Shown: positions 9,443 through 17,946, counted from the stretch's first letter. The stretch is DNA of 64,000 bases from Wocania arenilitoris (GCF_021728535.1 NZ_JAKKDU010000006.1:62001-126000); one strand, 5' to 3'. The notes: generated by a model from the letters alone, not told the origin. Made by a program: numbers and translations.

Positions 9443-11638
9443 ATGTTAAAAAAAGGAAGTCTTCTTATAGTATTATTTTTAGTTACTGTTTATGGCTGTA
9501 AGAATAAAAAAAATTCAGAATATAATGTCAAAACTCCTATCCAAGAATTATTATATCGTATTGCCCCCAAACATTCAGATAAATTTAGTTTTGAAACAAT
9601 AGAAAATAGTGAGAAAGATCTATTTGAAATTCAGTCAACCAAAAATAAAATAGTCATCCGAGGTAATAACCATAATTCTTTAGCAGTTGGGCTTAATTAC
9701 TACTTAAAAAACTATTGCAATACCTATGTGTCTTGGTATGCAAATGATAAAATAGAGTTACCTTCGGAGTTGCCTTCAATACCTCAAAAAACAACTAAAT
9801 CTGCAAGAGTAGAAAATCGTTTTTTTCTTAATTATTGTACATTTGGCTATACCATGCCTTGGTGGCAATGGGAAGACTGGGAGCGCTTTATAGATTGGAT
9901 GGCATTAAACGGTGTTACAATGCCTTTAGCTATTACTGGACAAGAAGCAATTTGGTACGAGGTATGGAAAGAATATGGGTTAACTAACGAACAAATAAGA
10001 TCATATTTTACAGGACCAGCACACTTGCCATGGCATCGTATGTCCAATTTAGACAAATGGGGAGGGCCTTTACCTCAATCTTGGTTAATACATCAAAAAG
10101 AATTACAAAAACAAATTGTAGAACGCGAACGAGAACTAGGAATGACTCCTGTGTTACCAGCATTTGCAGGGCACGTACCAGAGGCACTAAAAACAGTTTT
10201 TCCAAATGCAAAAATCAACCAATTGAGTTCTTGGGGAGGTTTTAACGATGAATATCGTAGCTTCTTTTTAGATCCTTTGGATCCTGTTTTTAAAGAAATT
10301 CAACATAAGTTTTTAACAAAACAAACCGAATTGTACGGTACAGATCATATTTATGGAGCAGATCCTTTTAACGAAGTACATCCACCTAGTTGGAAACCTA
10401 GTTATTTAGCAACGGTCTCTAATACCATTTATACCTCTATGAAAGAAGTCGATTCAAGTGCGACTTGGTTGCAAATGTCTTGGATATTTTATTTTGAGCG
10501 TGAACATTGGACGAATGAACGTATAGAAGCTATGGTAAAAGCAGTATCACAAGATAAGATGATGTTGCTAGACTATTATTGTGAAAATAAAGAAGTTTGG
10601 CAGATGACAGATTCGTTTTTTGGACAGCCTTTTATTTGGTGTTACTTGGGTAATTTTGGAGGGAATACAATGATGGCAGGAAACATAAATACCGTAGAAG
10701 ATCGTATTGAAAATGCTTTGGAAAACAATTCAAATATGTGGGGTATAGGTTCTACTTTGGAAGCCTTTGATGTAAATCCATTGATGTATGAATATGTATT
10801 TGAAAAAGTATGGGCAGATGGAGCAACAGATACAAAATCATGGGTTCATAATTGGGCAAATACTAGATGTGGAGCTGTTAATAAAGACAATCAAAAAGCT
10901 TGGGAGATATTGCATGAAAGTATTTATAAAGATCCGGCAAGATTGGGGCAAGCGACTTTAACCAATGCAAGACCAACATTAACAGGTAGTGGAAACTGGA
11001 CTACAGATCCTGCTATAAATTATAATAATGCTGATTTATTTGAAGCTTGGGAACTGATGCTGGAATCTTCAAGTAATTCACCAAGTTATAAATATGATAT
11101 TGCAAATATTGGAAGACAAGTATTAGGAAATCATTTTGCAATACTAAGAGATGACTTTGCAGAGAGTTATCAAGCAAAAGATTTGAAAGGATTAAAAAAG
11201 AACGGAGAAAAAATGTTGAAGTTGTTTGATGACTTAGACAATCTTTTAGCTACACAATCCTCTTTTCTATTAGGTAAGTGGTTAGAAGATGCTAAGTCTT
11301 TAGGAGTAAATATTGAAGAACAAAAATATTATGAACATAACGCACGAAATATTATTACGACGTGGGGTACTGCCGCCCAAAGCTTAAACGACTACGCTAG
11401 TAGATCTTGGGCAGGATTAACGAAAGGGTATTATAAAAAACGTTGGGAGATGTTCGTAAATGATATAATTCTAGCAGTAGAAAACAACAAAGCATTTGAT
11501 GAAAAAGAATTCTTTGAAAAAGTAACTCAATTTGAGTGGGAATGGACACAAGGTAACGAGTTATATAATTCAAAACCCTATGGTGACGTAATTGAAATTT
11601 CTAGAGCCTTGGTTCAGAAATATAATTTAGCTAAATAA
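9443..11638 (+). CDS. Alpha-N-acetylglucosaminidase, GH89 (NAGLU family) lipoprotein
   Basis: This enzyme should remove terminal alpha-linked N-acetylglucosamine from glycans. I chose the ATG at 9443 because it starts a clean lipoprotein signal (MLKKGSLLIVLFLVTVYGC, acylated Cys19); the frame is open further upstream to 9374. The GH89 core is clear: NYCTFGYTMPWWQWEDWERF, TMPLAITGQEAIWYEVW, and GPAHLPWHRMSNLDKWGGPL. The two expected catalytic glutamates are present in GADPFNEVHPP (Glu311 from this start) and GIGSTLEAF (Glu440), 129 residues apart, close to the 130 in human NAGLU. Its 731 residues match single-domain family members. It sits in the PUL and supplies the strongest clue to the substrate: an alpha-GlcNAc-terminated glycan. 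Confidence 0.95.
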   Translation: MLKKGSLLIVLFLVTVYGCKNKKNSEYNVKTPIQELLYRIAPKHSDKFSFETIENSEKDLFEIQSTKNKIVIRGNNHNSLAVGLNYYLKNYCNTYVSWYANDKIELPSELPSIPQKTTKSARVENRFFLNYCTFGYTMPWWQWEDWERFIDWMALNGVTMPLAITGQEAIWYEVWKEYGLTNEQIRSYFTGPAHLPWHRMSNLDKWGGPLPQSWLIHQKELQKQIVERERELGMTPVLPAFAGHVPEALKTVFPNAKINQLSSWGGFNDEYRSFFLDPLDPVFKEIQHKFLTKQTELYGTDHIYGADPFNEVHPPSWKPSYLATVSNTIYTSMKEVDSSATWLQMSWIFYFEREHWTNERIEAMVKAVSQDKMMLLDYYCENKEVWQMTDSFFGQPFIWCYLGNFGGNTMMAGNINTVEDRIENALENNSNMWGIGSTLEAFDVNPLMYEYVFEKVWADGATDTKSWVHNWANTRCGAVNKDNQKAWEILHESIYKDPARLGQATLTNARPTLTGSGNWTTDPAINYNNADLFEAWELMLESSSNSPSYKYDIANIGRQVLGNHFAILRDDFAESYQAKDLKGLKKNGEKMLKLFDDLDNLLATQSSFLLGKWLEDAKSLGVNIEEQKYYEHNARNIITTWGTAAQSLNDYASRSWAGLTKGYYKKRWEMFVNDIILAVENNKAFDEKEFFEKVTQFEWEWTQGNELYNSKPYGDVIEISRALVQKYNLAK

Positions 11639-11689
11639 TAAAGAACTTTTTTGAGAACATATGGTAAAGGCTTGCTAGAAAAATTTAAG

Positions 11690-13489
11690 ATGAAAAAAAA
11701 AATATTAAAAAAAATAGTAATCCTTTTGGGAGTTGTACTATTTAGCTATTGTTCCAAAGACGATTCAATTTCTAAATCAGAGGAGTCAGTACTAGAAACA
11801 GATACAGAAGTAAGTTTTTTGCAAACCACAAAAGGCACTTATATATCTGGGGAACAAGTCGATTTATCAGCTTTTAGTATTAAAAATACGTCAAGTACTC
11901 TGGTGAAAATAGCTGAAGTATCAGTCAGAATAAGGAATTTCAATGATAATAAAATTATCAATGAATCCATTGTTTCATCTGAAGAAATTGAAATACCAAT
12001 AAATGAATCCTATCAGATGGCTGGTAAAATGGTATTTACAATACCTCAGAGTTTAGAAAAAAAATCTTATGCCATTCATATTAAATTGAAGTTTGAAGAT
12101 GGAACACTAAAAGAATCCTATAAAACATTTTTTAGAGTAATAGATGTAAATACGTTAACTACATATAAAATAGATAAGGAAGACTATCAAGGTTTACCCG
12201 TTTTTAAATTAAGAGGTGGTTTAAGTGCAGAATATGCGATACAAAAATCTGCAGCAACATTTGTGTCCGGAATTTCACATTCATGGACTTCGCCTATAGA
12301 AATTGTAGAATCTACACCAGATTTTTTAGAGCACTCTATTAATAAAACTATTAACTTCTACGATGAAACTATAGGCACTACAACACCAGTTGAAACCGTT
12401 ATTATTTCTACAGGTATTCCAGGGGTACAATATTTAGCAAGAAACATGAAGGGCATTGTATTGCCTTTACATTTTTTAGTAGCTTCAGGAACAGTTAAGG
12501 AAGCACAAACTATTTTAGAGCAAGCAAATAATTCTGGATATTCTGTATACGGTACTATAGGTCATGATTTTTCAATTACCAATACACAAAGTGTAGGGTG
12601 GATAAAATTGCTGGATTTACCAAATCAATACAAAAAATTCATCAATGATCATCAGGTGAAAAATGTTATTTTATTAGGACATACAGGAACCAATGATGGA
12701 GAAACAGAAGCACAAAAAGTAGCAGATACAAGAAACAAATATGAACAAGGTTCACTTTATTTAATGCGTTTTCAAGGAGATACTTCCGATGGTTATTTAA
12801 AACAAATATTAAGCGATTATAATACTACTAGATTATCTAGTATTACTAAAGTAGCCGATTGGGAAGCAGGTATTATTTCAGAGCAAATAGATAATTTTAG
12901 TACTATGCTTAAAGCCGAAACAAGAGTGTCAGTTACTTCTGTTACAGCCAATGATGGCGTGCATTTATGGAATTTAGGGACCTATACGTCGTTAGCTTTG
13001 GCTAAAAAAAATCAATCTATTTTTGAAGTGGGCGGACCAGCTATAAGGGGCATTTCTACTAATCAATATTTATTAGGTAATCCTGGATATGAGAACTATA
13101 TACGATATGTGCCTTTTTTATATTTTGCAGCATTTTCTACCGAATTTCAGTATAATAATTGGCTGAGTACTAAAATAAAATCTGCGGTTAATAGTTATTT
13201 TCCTGATATTGTATTTGAGGATTTAACATTTTGGACAAATCGTGCTGATATGGATGTTTTATTGAGATCAAAAGGGCTAACTGTTAGATCTAGTAATTAT
13301 CAAGAAGGTCAGGTTTGGAACTTAAGTAATGGTATAAACAGTTTAACAGAAGTAAGAGCAGAAGATATATTAACTACAACAACGCCGTTAGCTTATAAAA
13401 ACTGGAGTGAAAGTTTGCAGTATTTAGATTTAGATGATATAGAAGATATCTCTAATAGGTTTCCTGAAATTAAAGTTAAGTTAAAGTAA
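11690..13489 (+). CDS. Lipoprotein of unrecognised two-domain family, copy 1
   Basis: I do not recognise this family. The frame is open from a TTG at 11651, but the ATG at 11690 gives a proper lipoprotein signal (MKKKILKKIVILLGVVLFSYC), so I use it (599 residues). Residues to about 150 look like a beta-sandwich (alternating strands, e.g. VDLSAFSIKNTSSTLVKIAE, ending KTFFRVIDVN). The rest looks alpha/beta with PVETVIISTGIP, VLPLHFLVAS, GTIGHDFS, NVILLGHTGTNDGETEAQKV and VADWEAGI. It is clearly paralogous to the next gene, which shares these blocks: KLxGGxSAEY, SGISHSW, LPLHFLV, GTNxGET and ADWExGI. Position after GH89 suggests a surface enzyme or glycan binder of the PUL. Confidence 0.85.
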   Translation: MKKKILKKIVILLGVVLFSYCSKDDSISKSEESVLETDTEVSFLQTTKGTYISGEQVDLSAFSIKNTSSTLVKIAEVSVRIRNFNDNKIINESIVSSEEIEIPINESYQMAGKMVFTIPQSLEKKSYAIHIKLKFEDGTLKESYKTFFRVIDVNTLTTYKIDKEDYQGLPVFKLRGGLSAEYAIQKSAATFVSGISHSWTSPIEIVESTPDFLEHSINKTINFYDETIGTTTPVETVIISTGIPGVQYLARNMKGIVLPLHFLVASGTVKEAQTILEQANNSGYSVYGTIGHDFSITNTQSVGWIKLLDLPNQYKKFINDHQVKNVILLGHTGTNDGETEAQKVADTRNKYEQGSLYLMRFQGDTSDGYLKQILSDYNTTRLSSITKVADWEAGIISEQIDNFSTMLKAETRVSVTSVTANDGVHLWNLGTYTSLALAKKNQSIFEVGGPAIRGISTNQYLLGNPGYENYIRYVPFLYFAAFSTEFQYNNWLSTKIKSAVNSYFPDIVFEDLTFWTNRADMDVLLRSKGLTVRSSNYQEGQVWNLSNGINSLTEVRAEDILTTTTPLAYKNWSESLQYLDLDDIEDISNRFPEIKVKLK

Positions 13490-13498
13490 GTATAATAT

Positions 13499-15325
13499 AT
13501 GAAATTTTTAAAGATTGCAATTATCTCTCTTTTAATTGTTAGTTGTATTACGAAGAAAAAAGCAACTCAAAATACTGAAGAATCAGTTGCTATTAGCACA
13601 GTTTTGGATAAAGATGCGTATCAAAAAGAAGATGGAGCACATCTAGTTTTGACCTTTAGAAATACTGGAATAAACCCTGTTTCTATTTCCAATCTGATTG
13701 TAGAAATTAAAAATATTTCTAAACCTAATGCAGTATGGACGAAGATTGTTATTTCAGAAAATAATAACAAATTAAAATCAGGTGCAATAAAAACCTTTAA
13801 TGAAGAGTTGTTTCAGCAAATACCAAAGTATTTTGAGAATGATGCATATGGCGTATATCTGTCTTATGAATTAAATGATAAACTCATTACAAAAGAGTAC
13901 CATACCTTCTTTAGAGTAATTAACGAGGAAGAATTAACAGTTTTTGAAATTGAGACTGAAAAAATAAACGGTGTTCCTATCTTTAAATTAGATGGAGGGA
14001 TGAGTGCTGAGTATATTGTGGAAAAATCAGCAGAAAACCTAACATCTGGTATTTCTCATTCATGGAAAGTTAATACCCCTGGTTCTGGCCCTAACCATGT
14101 ATTGGCTACACCTAATTATTTAGAAAAATCAGTTAATAAAACAGTTGATTTTTATAATGAAACTTTTGGAGAAGATACCGAAATAGAAACAGTACTTATT
14201 TCGGCAGGTTTTCCATCTATTCCTTATATCTCAAGTGCATTGAAAGCACCTGTATTACCTTTGCATTTCTTGGTTAGCGTAAATACGGTTAAAGAAATTA
14301 AGACTATTTTAGAAACGGCAAATGATAAAGGGATTGCCTCTTATGCTACTTTAAGTCACGATCCATCTGTACCTTACGCGGTTTCTTGGATAAAATTATT
14401 AGAATTACCAAAAGAATACAAAGATTTCATAAAACAACATAAAGTGAAGAATATTGTGATTCTTGGAGCTACAGGAACGAACGGAGGGGAAACTAAAGCA
14501 AAACAATTGCTATATAATGATGATATAAAAGGCGAATATGCAGATAGAAGCATTTACATTATGTATCCTGGTACCTCTCCAGATGATGTAAAAACACTTA
14601 ATGATAAAATAGTCGATTTAAAAGATTTTAAACAGGAAGATGATTTTATTCAAATTGCTGACTGGGAAAGTGGTATCAATCAAAAACAATTGACCAATTT
14701 TACAAAAGACGCAAAGTCTGTTGATGACTCTATTGATGTAAGCACAATTACTGCTGTAGACTTAGGAAGACTATATGCCTTAGGGGGTTATAGTACATTA
14801 GCTTTTATGCATAAAAATAAAGACAAATTTGATGGAGTGAAAGGTGTAATTTTCAACCCATATTTAATTGCACACCCAACCATAGAAGCAAAAAAAGGAT
14901 TTGTACCATTACTATATTGGCAATTGGTAGGTGCAAATTATACAGTTTACAATATGGAAAATGATTTGTTTAAAGCCATCAATCATTTCTACCCTAAAAC
15001 GAATCTAAAGAAGTTGAAATTATGGCTGAACTCTACGCGTAATTTTGGAGCAGTATGGTCTGCCAATAACTTAAAGAAAGAACTTGCTAAAAAAGGATTT
15101 ACAAATATTATTGATAACAATTATGAAGTAGATGAAGTTTGGGATTTATCGGATAGTGTAGAATCCCCCAGTGAGTTATTATTTAAAGAAGTGAACAATA
15201 GTTATGGTTTTGAAAACTTAAAAAAATGGAATAACTCATTAAAGCCTTTAACAATTGAGGATGTTAAAGAATTATCAAAAATCTTTGGAGGTTTTGAAGT
15301 AAAGCTAAACATTAATAATCACTAA
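13499..15325 (+). CDS. Lipoprotein of unrecognised two-domain family, copy 2
   Basis: This 608-residue protein is the tandem paralogue of the preceding gene and starts 9 bases after its stop. Its signal (MKFLKIAIISLLIVSC, acylated Cys16) marks a lipoprotein. The N-terminal beta-sandwich ends with EYHTFFRVINEEE, matching KTFFRVIDVN in copy 1. The C-terminal region keeps KLDGGMSAEY, SGISHSW, LPLHFLVSVNTVKE, LSHDPS, ILGATGTNGGETKAKQ and IADWESGINQKQLTNF. The surrounding sequence has drifted well beyond recent duplication. Conserved polar residues in HSW, HD, GTNxGET and DWE are candidates for an active or binding site. I can assign no function; a glycan-active role is inference from the PUL. Confidence 0.85.
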   Translation: MKFLKIAIISLLIVSCITKKKATQNTEESVAISTVLDKDAYQKEDGAHLVLTFRNTGINPVSISNLIVEIKNISKPNAVWTKIVISENNNKLKSGAIKTFNEELFQQIPKYFENDAYGVYLSYELNDKLITKEYHTFFRVINEEELTVFEIETEKINGVPIFKLDGGMSAEYIVEKSAENLTSGISHSWKVNTPGSGPNHVLATPNYLEKSVNKTVDFYNETFGEDTEIETVLISAGFPSIPYISSALKAPVLPLHFLVSVNTVKEIKTILETANDKGIASYATLSHDPSVPYAVSWIKLLELPKEYKDFIKQHKVKNIVILGATGTNGGETKAKQLLYNDDIKGEYADRSIYIMYPGTSPDDVKTLNDKIVDLKDFKQEDDFIQIADWESGINQKQLTNFTKDAKSVDDSIDVSTITAVDLGRLYALGGYSTLAFMHKNKDKFDGVKGVIFNPYLIAHPTIEAKKGFVPLLYWQLVGANYTVYNMENDLFKAINHFYPKTNLKKLKLWLNSTRNFGAVWSANNLKKELAKKGFTNIIDNNYEVDEVWDLSDSVESPSELLFKEVNNSYGFENLKKWNNSLKPLTIEDVKELSKIFGGFEVKLNINNH

Positions 15326-15349
15326 TGAATTTTGTGAAATAAGTGAGCA

Positions 15350-15535
15350 ATGAAAAATGAAATTGAATTAGATGAAAATTTATGGTTTACATATAAATGC
15401 TGTAACGAAAAGCATTATTTGATTGGGAATTCTCGTTTTTTTCATGGTAAAGTTTACGCTTGGTGTCCCTGTAAGTCAGATTTTAATCTAAAGAATTCCT
15501 CGCAGCTTGCTGCGGGGTTCAAAGGAAAAGTTTGA
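15350..15535 (+). CDS. Small cysteine-rich ORF running into the IS200 left end
   Basis: This 61-codon frame begins 24 bases after the PUL and reads MKNEIELDENLWFTYKCCNE, then HYLIGNSRFF and YAWCPC. Its Cys-Cys and Cys-Pro-Cys pairs could form a small metal site. The last dozen codons lie inside the left hairpin of the IS element, so the frame is either the 5' piece of a gene cut by insertion or passenger DNA. I know no family for it, and the chance that it is not expressed is substantial. Confidence 0.35.
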   Translation: MKNEIELDENLWFTYKCCNEKHYLIGNSRFFHGKVYAWCPCKSDFNLKNSSQLAAGFKGKV

Positions 15536-16065
15536 AAAACGGATGGTTTTTCAAAACACTTTGAAAAAGTGTATATTGGATTTATGAGTGATCATATCTA
15601 CAAGAGACACAATAAGAGTTTATTGTTATACCATTTGGTTTGTCCAATAAATTATCGGCGCTCAATTTTGACAGAAGAAGTAAGTAAATGTGTTGTACAA
15701 ACATGTTCAGAGATAGAATTTCGATATGACATATATTTTGTGGAGGTTGGATTGGATGAGAATCATGTTCATTTTTTAGTTCAGAGCGTACCGATGTATT
15801 CACCAAAGCAAATAGTTCAAACAGTAAAAAGTATAATAGCACGTGAAGTTTTTCGATTTCATCCAGAAGTAAAGGAACAATTATGGGGAGGTCAATTTTG
15901 GTCAGATGGTTATTATGTTAATACTGTTGGTCAGTACGCTAATGAAGAGGTTATAATTGCATATTTGAAAAACCAAGGAAAACAAAAAGAGTATAAACAG
16001 ATTCACTCAAGCCAGTTAAGGTTATTTGAGTAATTCTGATACCTCGTCAGCTTGCTGCGGGGTAG
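15496..16065 (+). mobile_element. IS200-type insertion sequence with hairpin ends
   Basis: A single HUH-transposase gene is bounded by two near-identical imperfect hairpins in the same orientation. The left is CCTCGCAGCTTGCTGCGGGG (15498-15517). The right (16042-16062) is the same sequence with one extra T after CCTCG. Subterminal palindromes without inverted-repeat ends or target duplication are the hallmark of IS200/IS605 elements. The exact tips cannot be set from one copy; they should lie just outside the hairpins. Confidence 0.8.
15584..16033 (+). CDS. tnpA: IS200-family HUH transposase TnpA
   Basis: A Y1 tyrosine transposase that would cut and rejoin single-stranded IS ends recognised as hairpins. 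From the ATG at 15584 it has 149 residues, the usual size; the frame is also open to a GTG five codons earlier. The HUH metal motif is His61-Val-His63 (ENHVHFLVQ), and the catalytic tyrosine is Tyr127 in IIAYLKNQ, at the same position as in IS608 TnpA. Family blocks YSPKQIVQTVKSIIAREVF and QLWGGQFWSDGYYVNTVG are intact. All catalytic residues are present, so it may be active. There is no TnpB beside it. Confidence 0.93.
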   Translation: MSDHIYKRHNKSLLLYHLVCPINYRRSILTEEVSKCVVQTCSEIEFRYDIYFVEVGLDENHVHFLVQSVPMYSPKQIVQTVKSIIAREVFRFHPEVKEQLWGGQFWSDGYYVNTVGQYANEEVIIAYLKNQGKQKEYKQIHSSQLRLFE

Positions 16066-16318
16066 TTCATTAATAGAGCCATTTTAAGTGCTGTTTTATT
16101 CGCTCCGTTTAATATAGATGGTGCAACAGGTGAAATTACAATTCCAAATTTAACACCTGCAAATGATATTGCTTATCCAACTGGCGCAACACACGTAAGT
16201 TTAAGTTCAACATTTCTAAAAGTTGACTTTGATACTACGATAACGCCATCGAATACAGTCCAACTATAAATATTCCGATTGATTCAACCTCTGCAATACA
16301 AACTTTGCTAACTTTTTA
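16066..16318 (+). pseudogene. 3' fragment of an unidentified gene next to the IS right end
   Basis: Immediately after the IS hairpin an open frame without a start encodes INRAILSAVLFAPFN, TGEITIPNLTPANDIAYPTG and THVSLSSTFLKVDFDTTI, stopping at 16269. A shift of frame then continues with NIPIDSTSAIQTLLTF to a stop at 16318. The composition looks like real protein, so this is a decayed 3' end whose 5' part is missing. It does not obviously match the small ORF on the other side of the IS. The family is not identified. Confidence 0.55.
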
Positions 16319-16330
16319 ATTTTTATCTAT

Positions 16331-16431
16331 TTAACGAGAGTAATAATTACCCTTATTATTTAAACAAAGGTAAATTTTTAGTATATTTACCCTCGTTAAG
16401 ACAACGCAAGTAATATTTACCCTTGTTTAAA
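16331..16431. promoter_or_regulatory. Cluster of inverted TTAAC(R)AGGGTAAAT operator-like sites before fic
   Basis: Five copies of one motif lie within 100 bases, in both orientations. They are TTAACGAGAGTAAT (16331-16344, plus), ATTACCCTTAT (about 16346-16356, minus), TTTAAACAAAGGTAAAT (16360-16376, plus), ATTTACCCTCGTTAA (16385-16399, minus) and ATTTACCCTTGTTTAAA (16415-16431, minus). A weaker sixth is at 16402-16414. Sites 1 and 4, and sites 3 and 5, are near-perfect inverted partners (16 of 17 bases for 3 and 5). The last copy ends on the base before the fic ATG. Bound protein would block transcription or translation start; the C-terminal winged-helix-like part of Fic is the obvious candidate binder. 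Confidence 0.75.
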
Positions 16432-17517
16432 ATGGCGAAATTTAATAGAAATACACCTTATAACAGCCTACCGCTATTACCACCTAAAATAACTTTAGAA
16501 ACCACTAAAGTATTACGCAAGACTATTGATGCCAGTAGAGCATTAGCGCAACTTAATGGTATGCTTACCAATTTACCAAACCCAACATTGTTTTTAGATA
16601 CTATTCATTTACAAGAGGCTAAAGCAAGTTCTGAAATAGAAAACATAATAACTACTAATGACGATTTGTATAAATCTTTAGTAGCTGATAAAAAATTTGA
16701 TAACCCAGCAACAAAAGAAGTTATAAGTTATAAGGAAGCTCTTTGGAATGGCTTACAGGAAATTGAAACACGTCCTTTTATAAGTACAAACTTATGTGTT
16801 GAAATTGTACAAAGCATTAAAAAAAATACCGCAGGTATTAGAACAACACCTGGAACAGCTTTAAAAAATGCCAAAGGTGAAATAATTTACACACCACCAA
16901 CAGGTGAAGCTGTAATAAGAGAAAAGATGGCTAACCTTGAAACCTTTATAAATGGTGAAGATACTGTAGACCCATTAATTAAAATGGCATTAATGCACTA
17001 TCAATTTGAAGCCATACACCCTTTTAGTGATGGTAATGGTAGAACAGGACGTATTTTGTTATTACTCTATTTAAAACTTGAAAAATTATTAGACACTCCA
17101 GCTATCTATTTAAGTGAATATATCATTAAAAATAAGGCTGATTACTATACTAAATTACGTGAAGTAACCGAAAATAACGATTGGGAAGGCTGGATACTCT
17201 ATATGCTTGAAATGGTAGAATATACTGCTAACAACGGGCTACAACGTTTAAAAGATGTCACCGATTTAATGGAACAAATGACCAAAGAAATTAGAAATAC
17301 CTTACCCAAAGTATATACTAAAGAATTGGTTGAAATACTATTTAGATTACCATATACCAAAAGACAGTTTTTAATTGATGCCAAATTAGGTACACCAAAA
17401 ACAGTTGGTAATTATTTAATGGAATTAGAAGAAGCTGGGTTTTTAATTTCTGAAAAAGTTGGAAAAGAAAAACTATATCTCAATCACAGATTAATGACTG
17501 TGTTAGAAGCATCCTAA
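16432..17517 (+). CDS. Fic-family AMP transferase, class II (self-inhibited)
   Basis: Fic enzymes move AMP or a related nucleotide group onto hydroxyls of target proteins. From the ATG at 16432 this has 361 residues: a Fic_N domain (YNSLPLLPPKI onward), the Fic core, and a C-terminal segment resembling a winged helix (about residues 290-361, YTKRQFLIDAKLGTPKTVGN). The catalytic motif HPFSDGNGRTGR starts at His196 and is intact. An inhibitory-helix motif S66-S-E-I-E-N71, matching (S/T)xxxE(G/N), lies before the core and makes this class II. The gene stands alone with its own operator cluster, so it is probably self-regulated. A partner antitoxin is neither needed nor visible. Confidence 0.93.
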   Translation: MAKFNRNTPYNSLPLLPPKITLETTKVLRKTIDASRALAQLNGMLTNLPNPTLFLDTIHLQEAKASSEIENIITTNDDLYKSLVADKKFDNPATKEVISYKEALWNGLQEIETRPFISTNLCVEIVQSIKKNTAGIRTTPGTALKNAKGEIIYTPPTGEAVIREKMANLETFINGEDTVDPLIKMALMHYQFEAIHPFSDGNGRTGRILLLLYLKLEKLLDTPAIYLSEYIIKNKADYYTKLREVTENNDWEGWILYMLEMVEYTANNGLQRLKDVTDLMEQMTKEIRNTLPKVYTKELVEILFRLPYTKRQFLIDAKLGTPKTVGNYLMELEEAGFLISEKVGKEKLYLNHRLMTVLEAS

Positions 17518-17670
17518 TTTACTTGGTTAACGAAATGAAACATCAACTAACTAATCTCAATCGTGTAACTAAATGATGATATTGATGGTAATACGTAGGT
17601 AAATAGGGCATTTGTCCTGTGCATCTACTTTACTCTTTTTTAAGTAGAATAATAATCCAAATGTTTTGTT

Positions 17671-17818
17671 CATTCTGGTGACCTTTAATTATACATTAAT
17701 TTACAAAATTTCGAGGTCTTTTAATTGATATATTACACTGATTTATAAACAGTTATAAGCAATTAGGTGACCTAATTAAGGTTTAAAAAAGGTCACCTAA
17801 TAGGTCACCAACAGAATG
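17671..17818. repeat. GGTGACC inverted-repeat cluster
   Basis: Four GGTGACC/GGTCACC cores occur in 150 bases. The outer two, CATTCTGGTGACC and GGTCACCaacAGAATG, are inverted partners. Such clusters may be recombinase arm-binding sites or the ends of a miniature element; the sequence alone does not decide. Confidence 0.45.
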
Positions 17819-17855
17819 GTTTTTAATACATATTTTGATGTTTTGGGTAAAATAA

Positions 17856-17888
17856 AAAGTCCCATAAACATTGAGTTTACAGGACTTT
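17856..17888 (-). terminator. Hairpin terminator-like structure, minus strand
   Basis: AAAGTCC pairs with GGACTTT and TAAAC with GTTTA inside it, with an A-run on the plus strand, i.e. a T-run for minus-strand transcripts. The layout (hairpin, about 25 bases, tRNA-like GCGGAtAAAGAGG) copies that at tRNA-Ser (28328-28397), where the hairpin ends the tRNA transcript. Confidence 0.55.
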
Positions 17889-17910
17889 CGTCGATTTTGA
17901 ATAAATCTTG

Positions 17911-17946
17911 GCGGATAAAGAGGAACTATCCAGTTCCTCTTTATCC
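17911..17946. repeat. tRNA-tail-like sequence forming a 15-bp perfect hairpin
   Basis: GCGGATAAAGAGG resembles GCGGAGAAAGAGG, the reverse complement of the tRNA-Ser 3' end at 28384. Here GGATAAAGAGGAACT (17913-17927) is followed by a 4-base loop and its exact complement (17932-17946). Read on the minus strand the acceptor-like strand is followed by G-CCA. It may be a relic attachment site or a rearranged tRNA end. Confidence 0.45.

Noticed and set aside
16432-17517. Fic as toxin of a Fic/antitoxin pair
   Set aside because: The inhibitory motif is inside the same protein and no small antitoxin gene lies before it; class II self-inhibition fits better.
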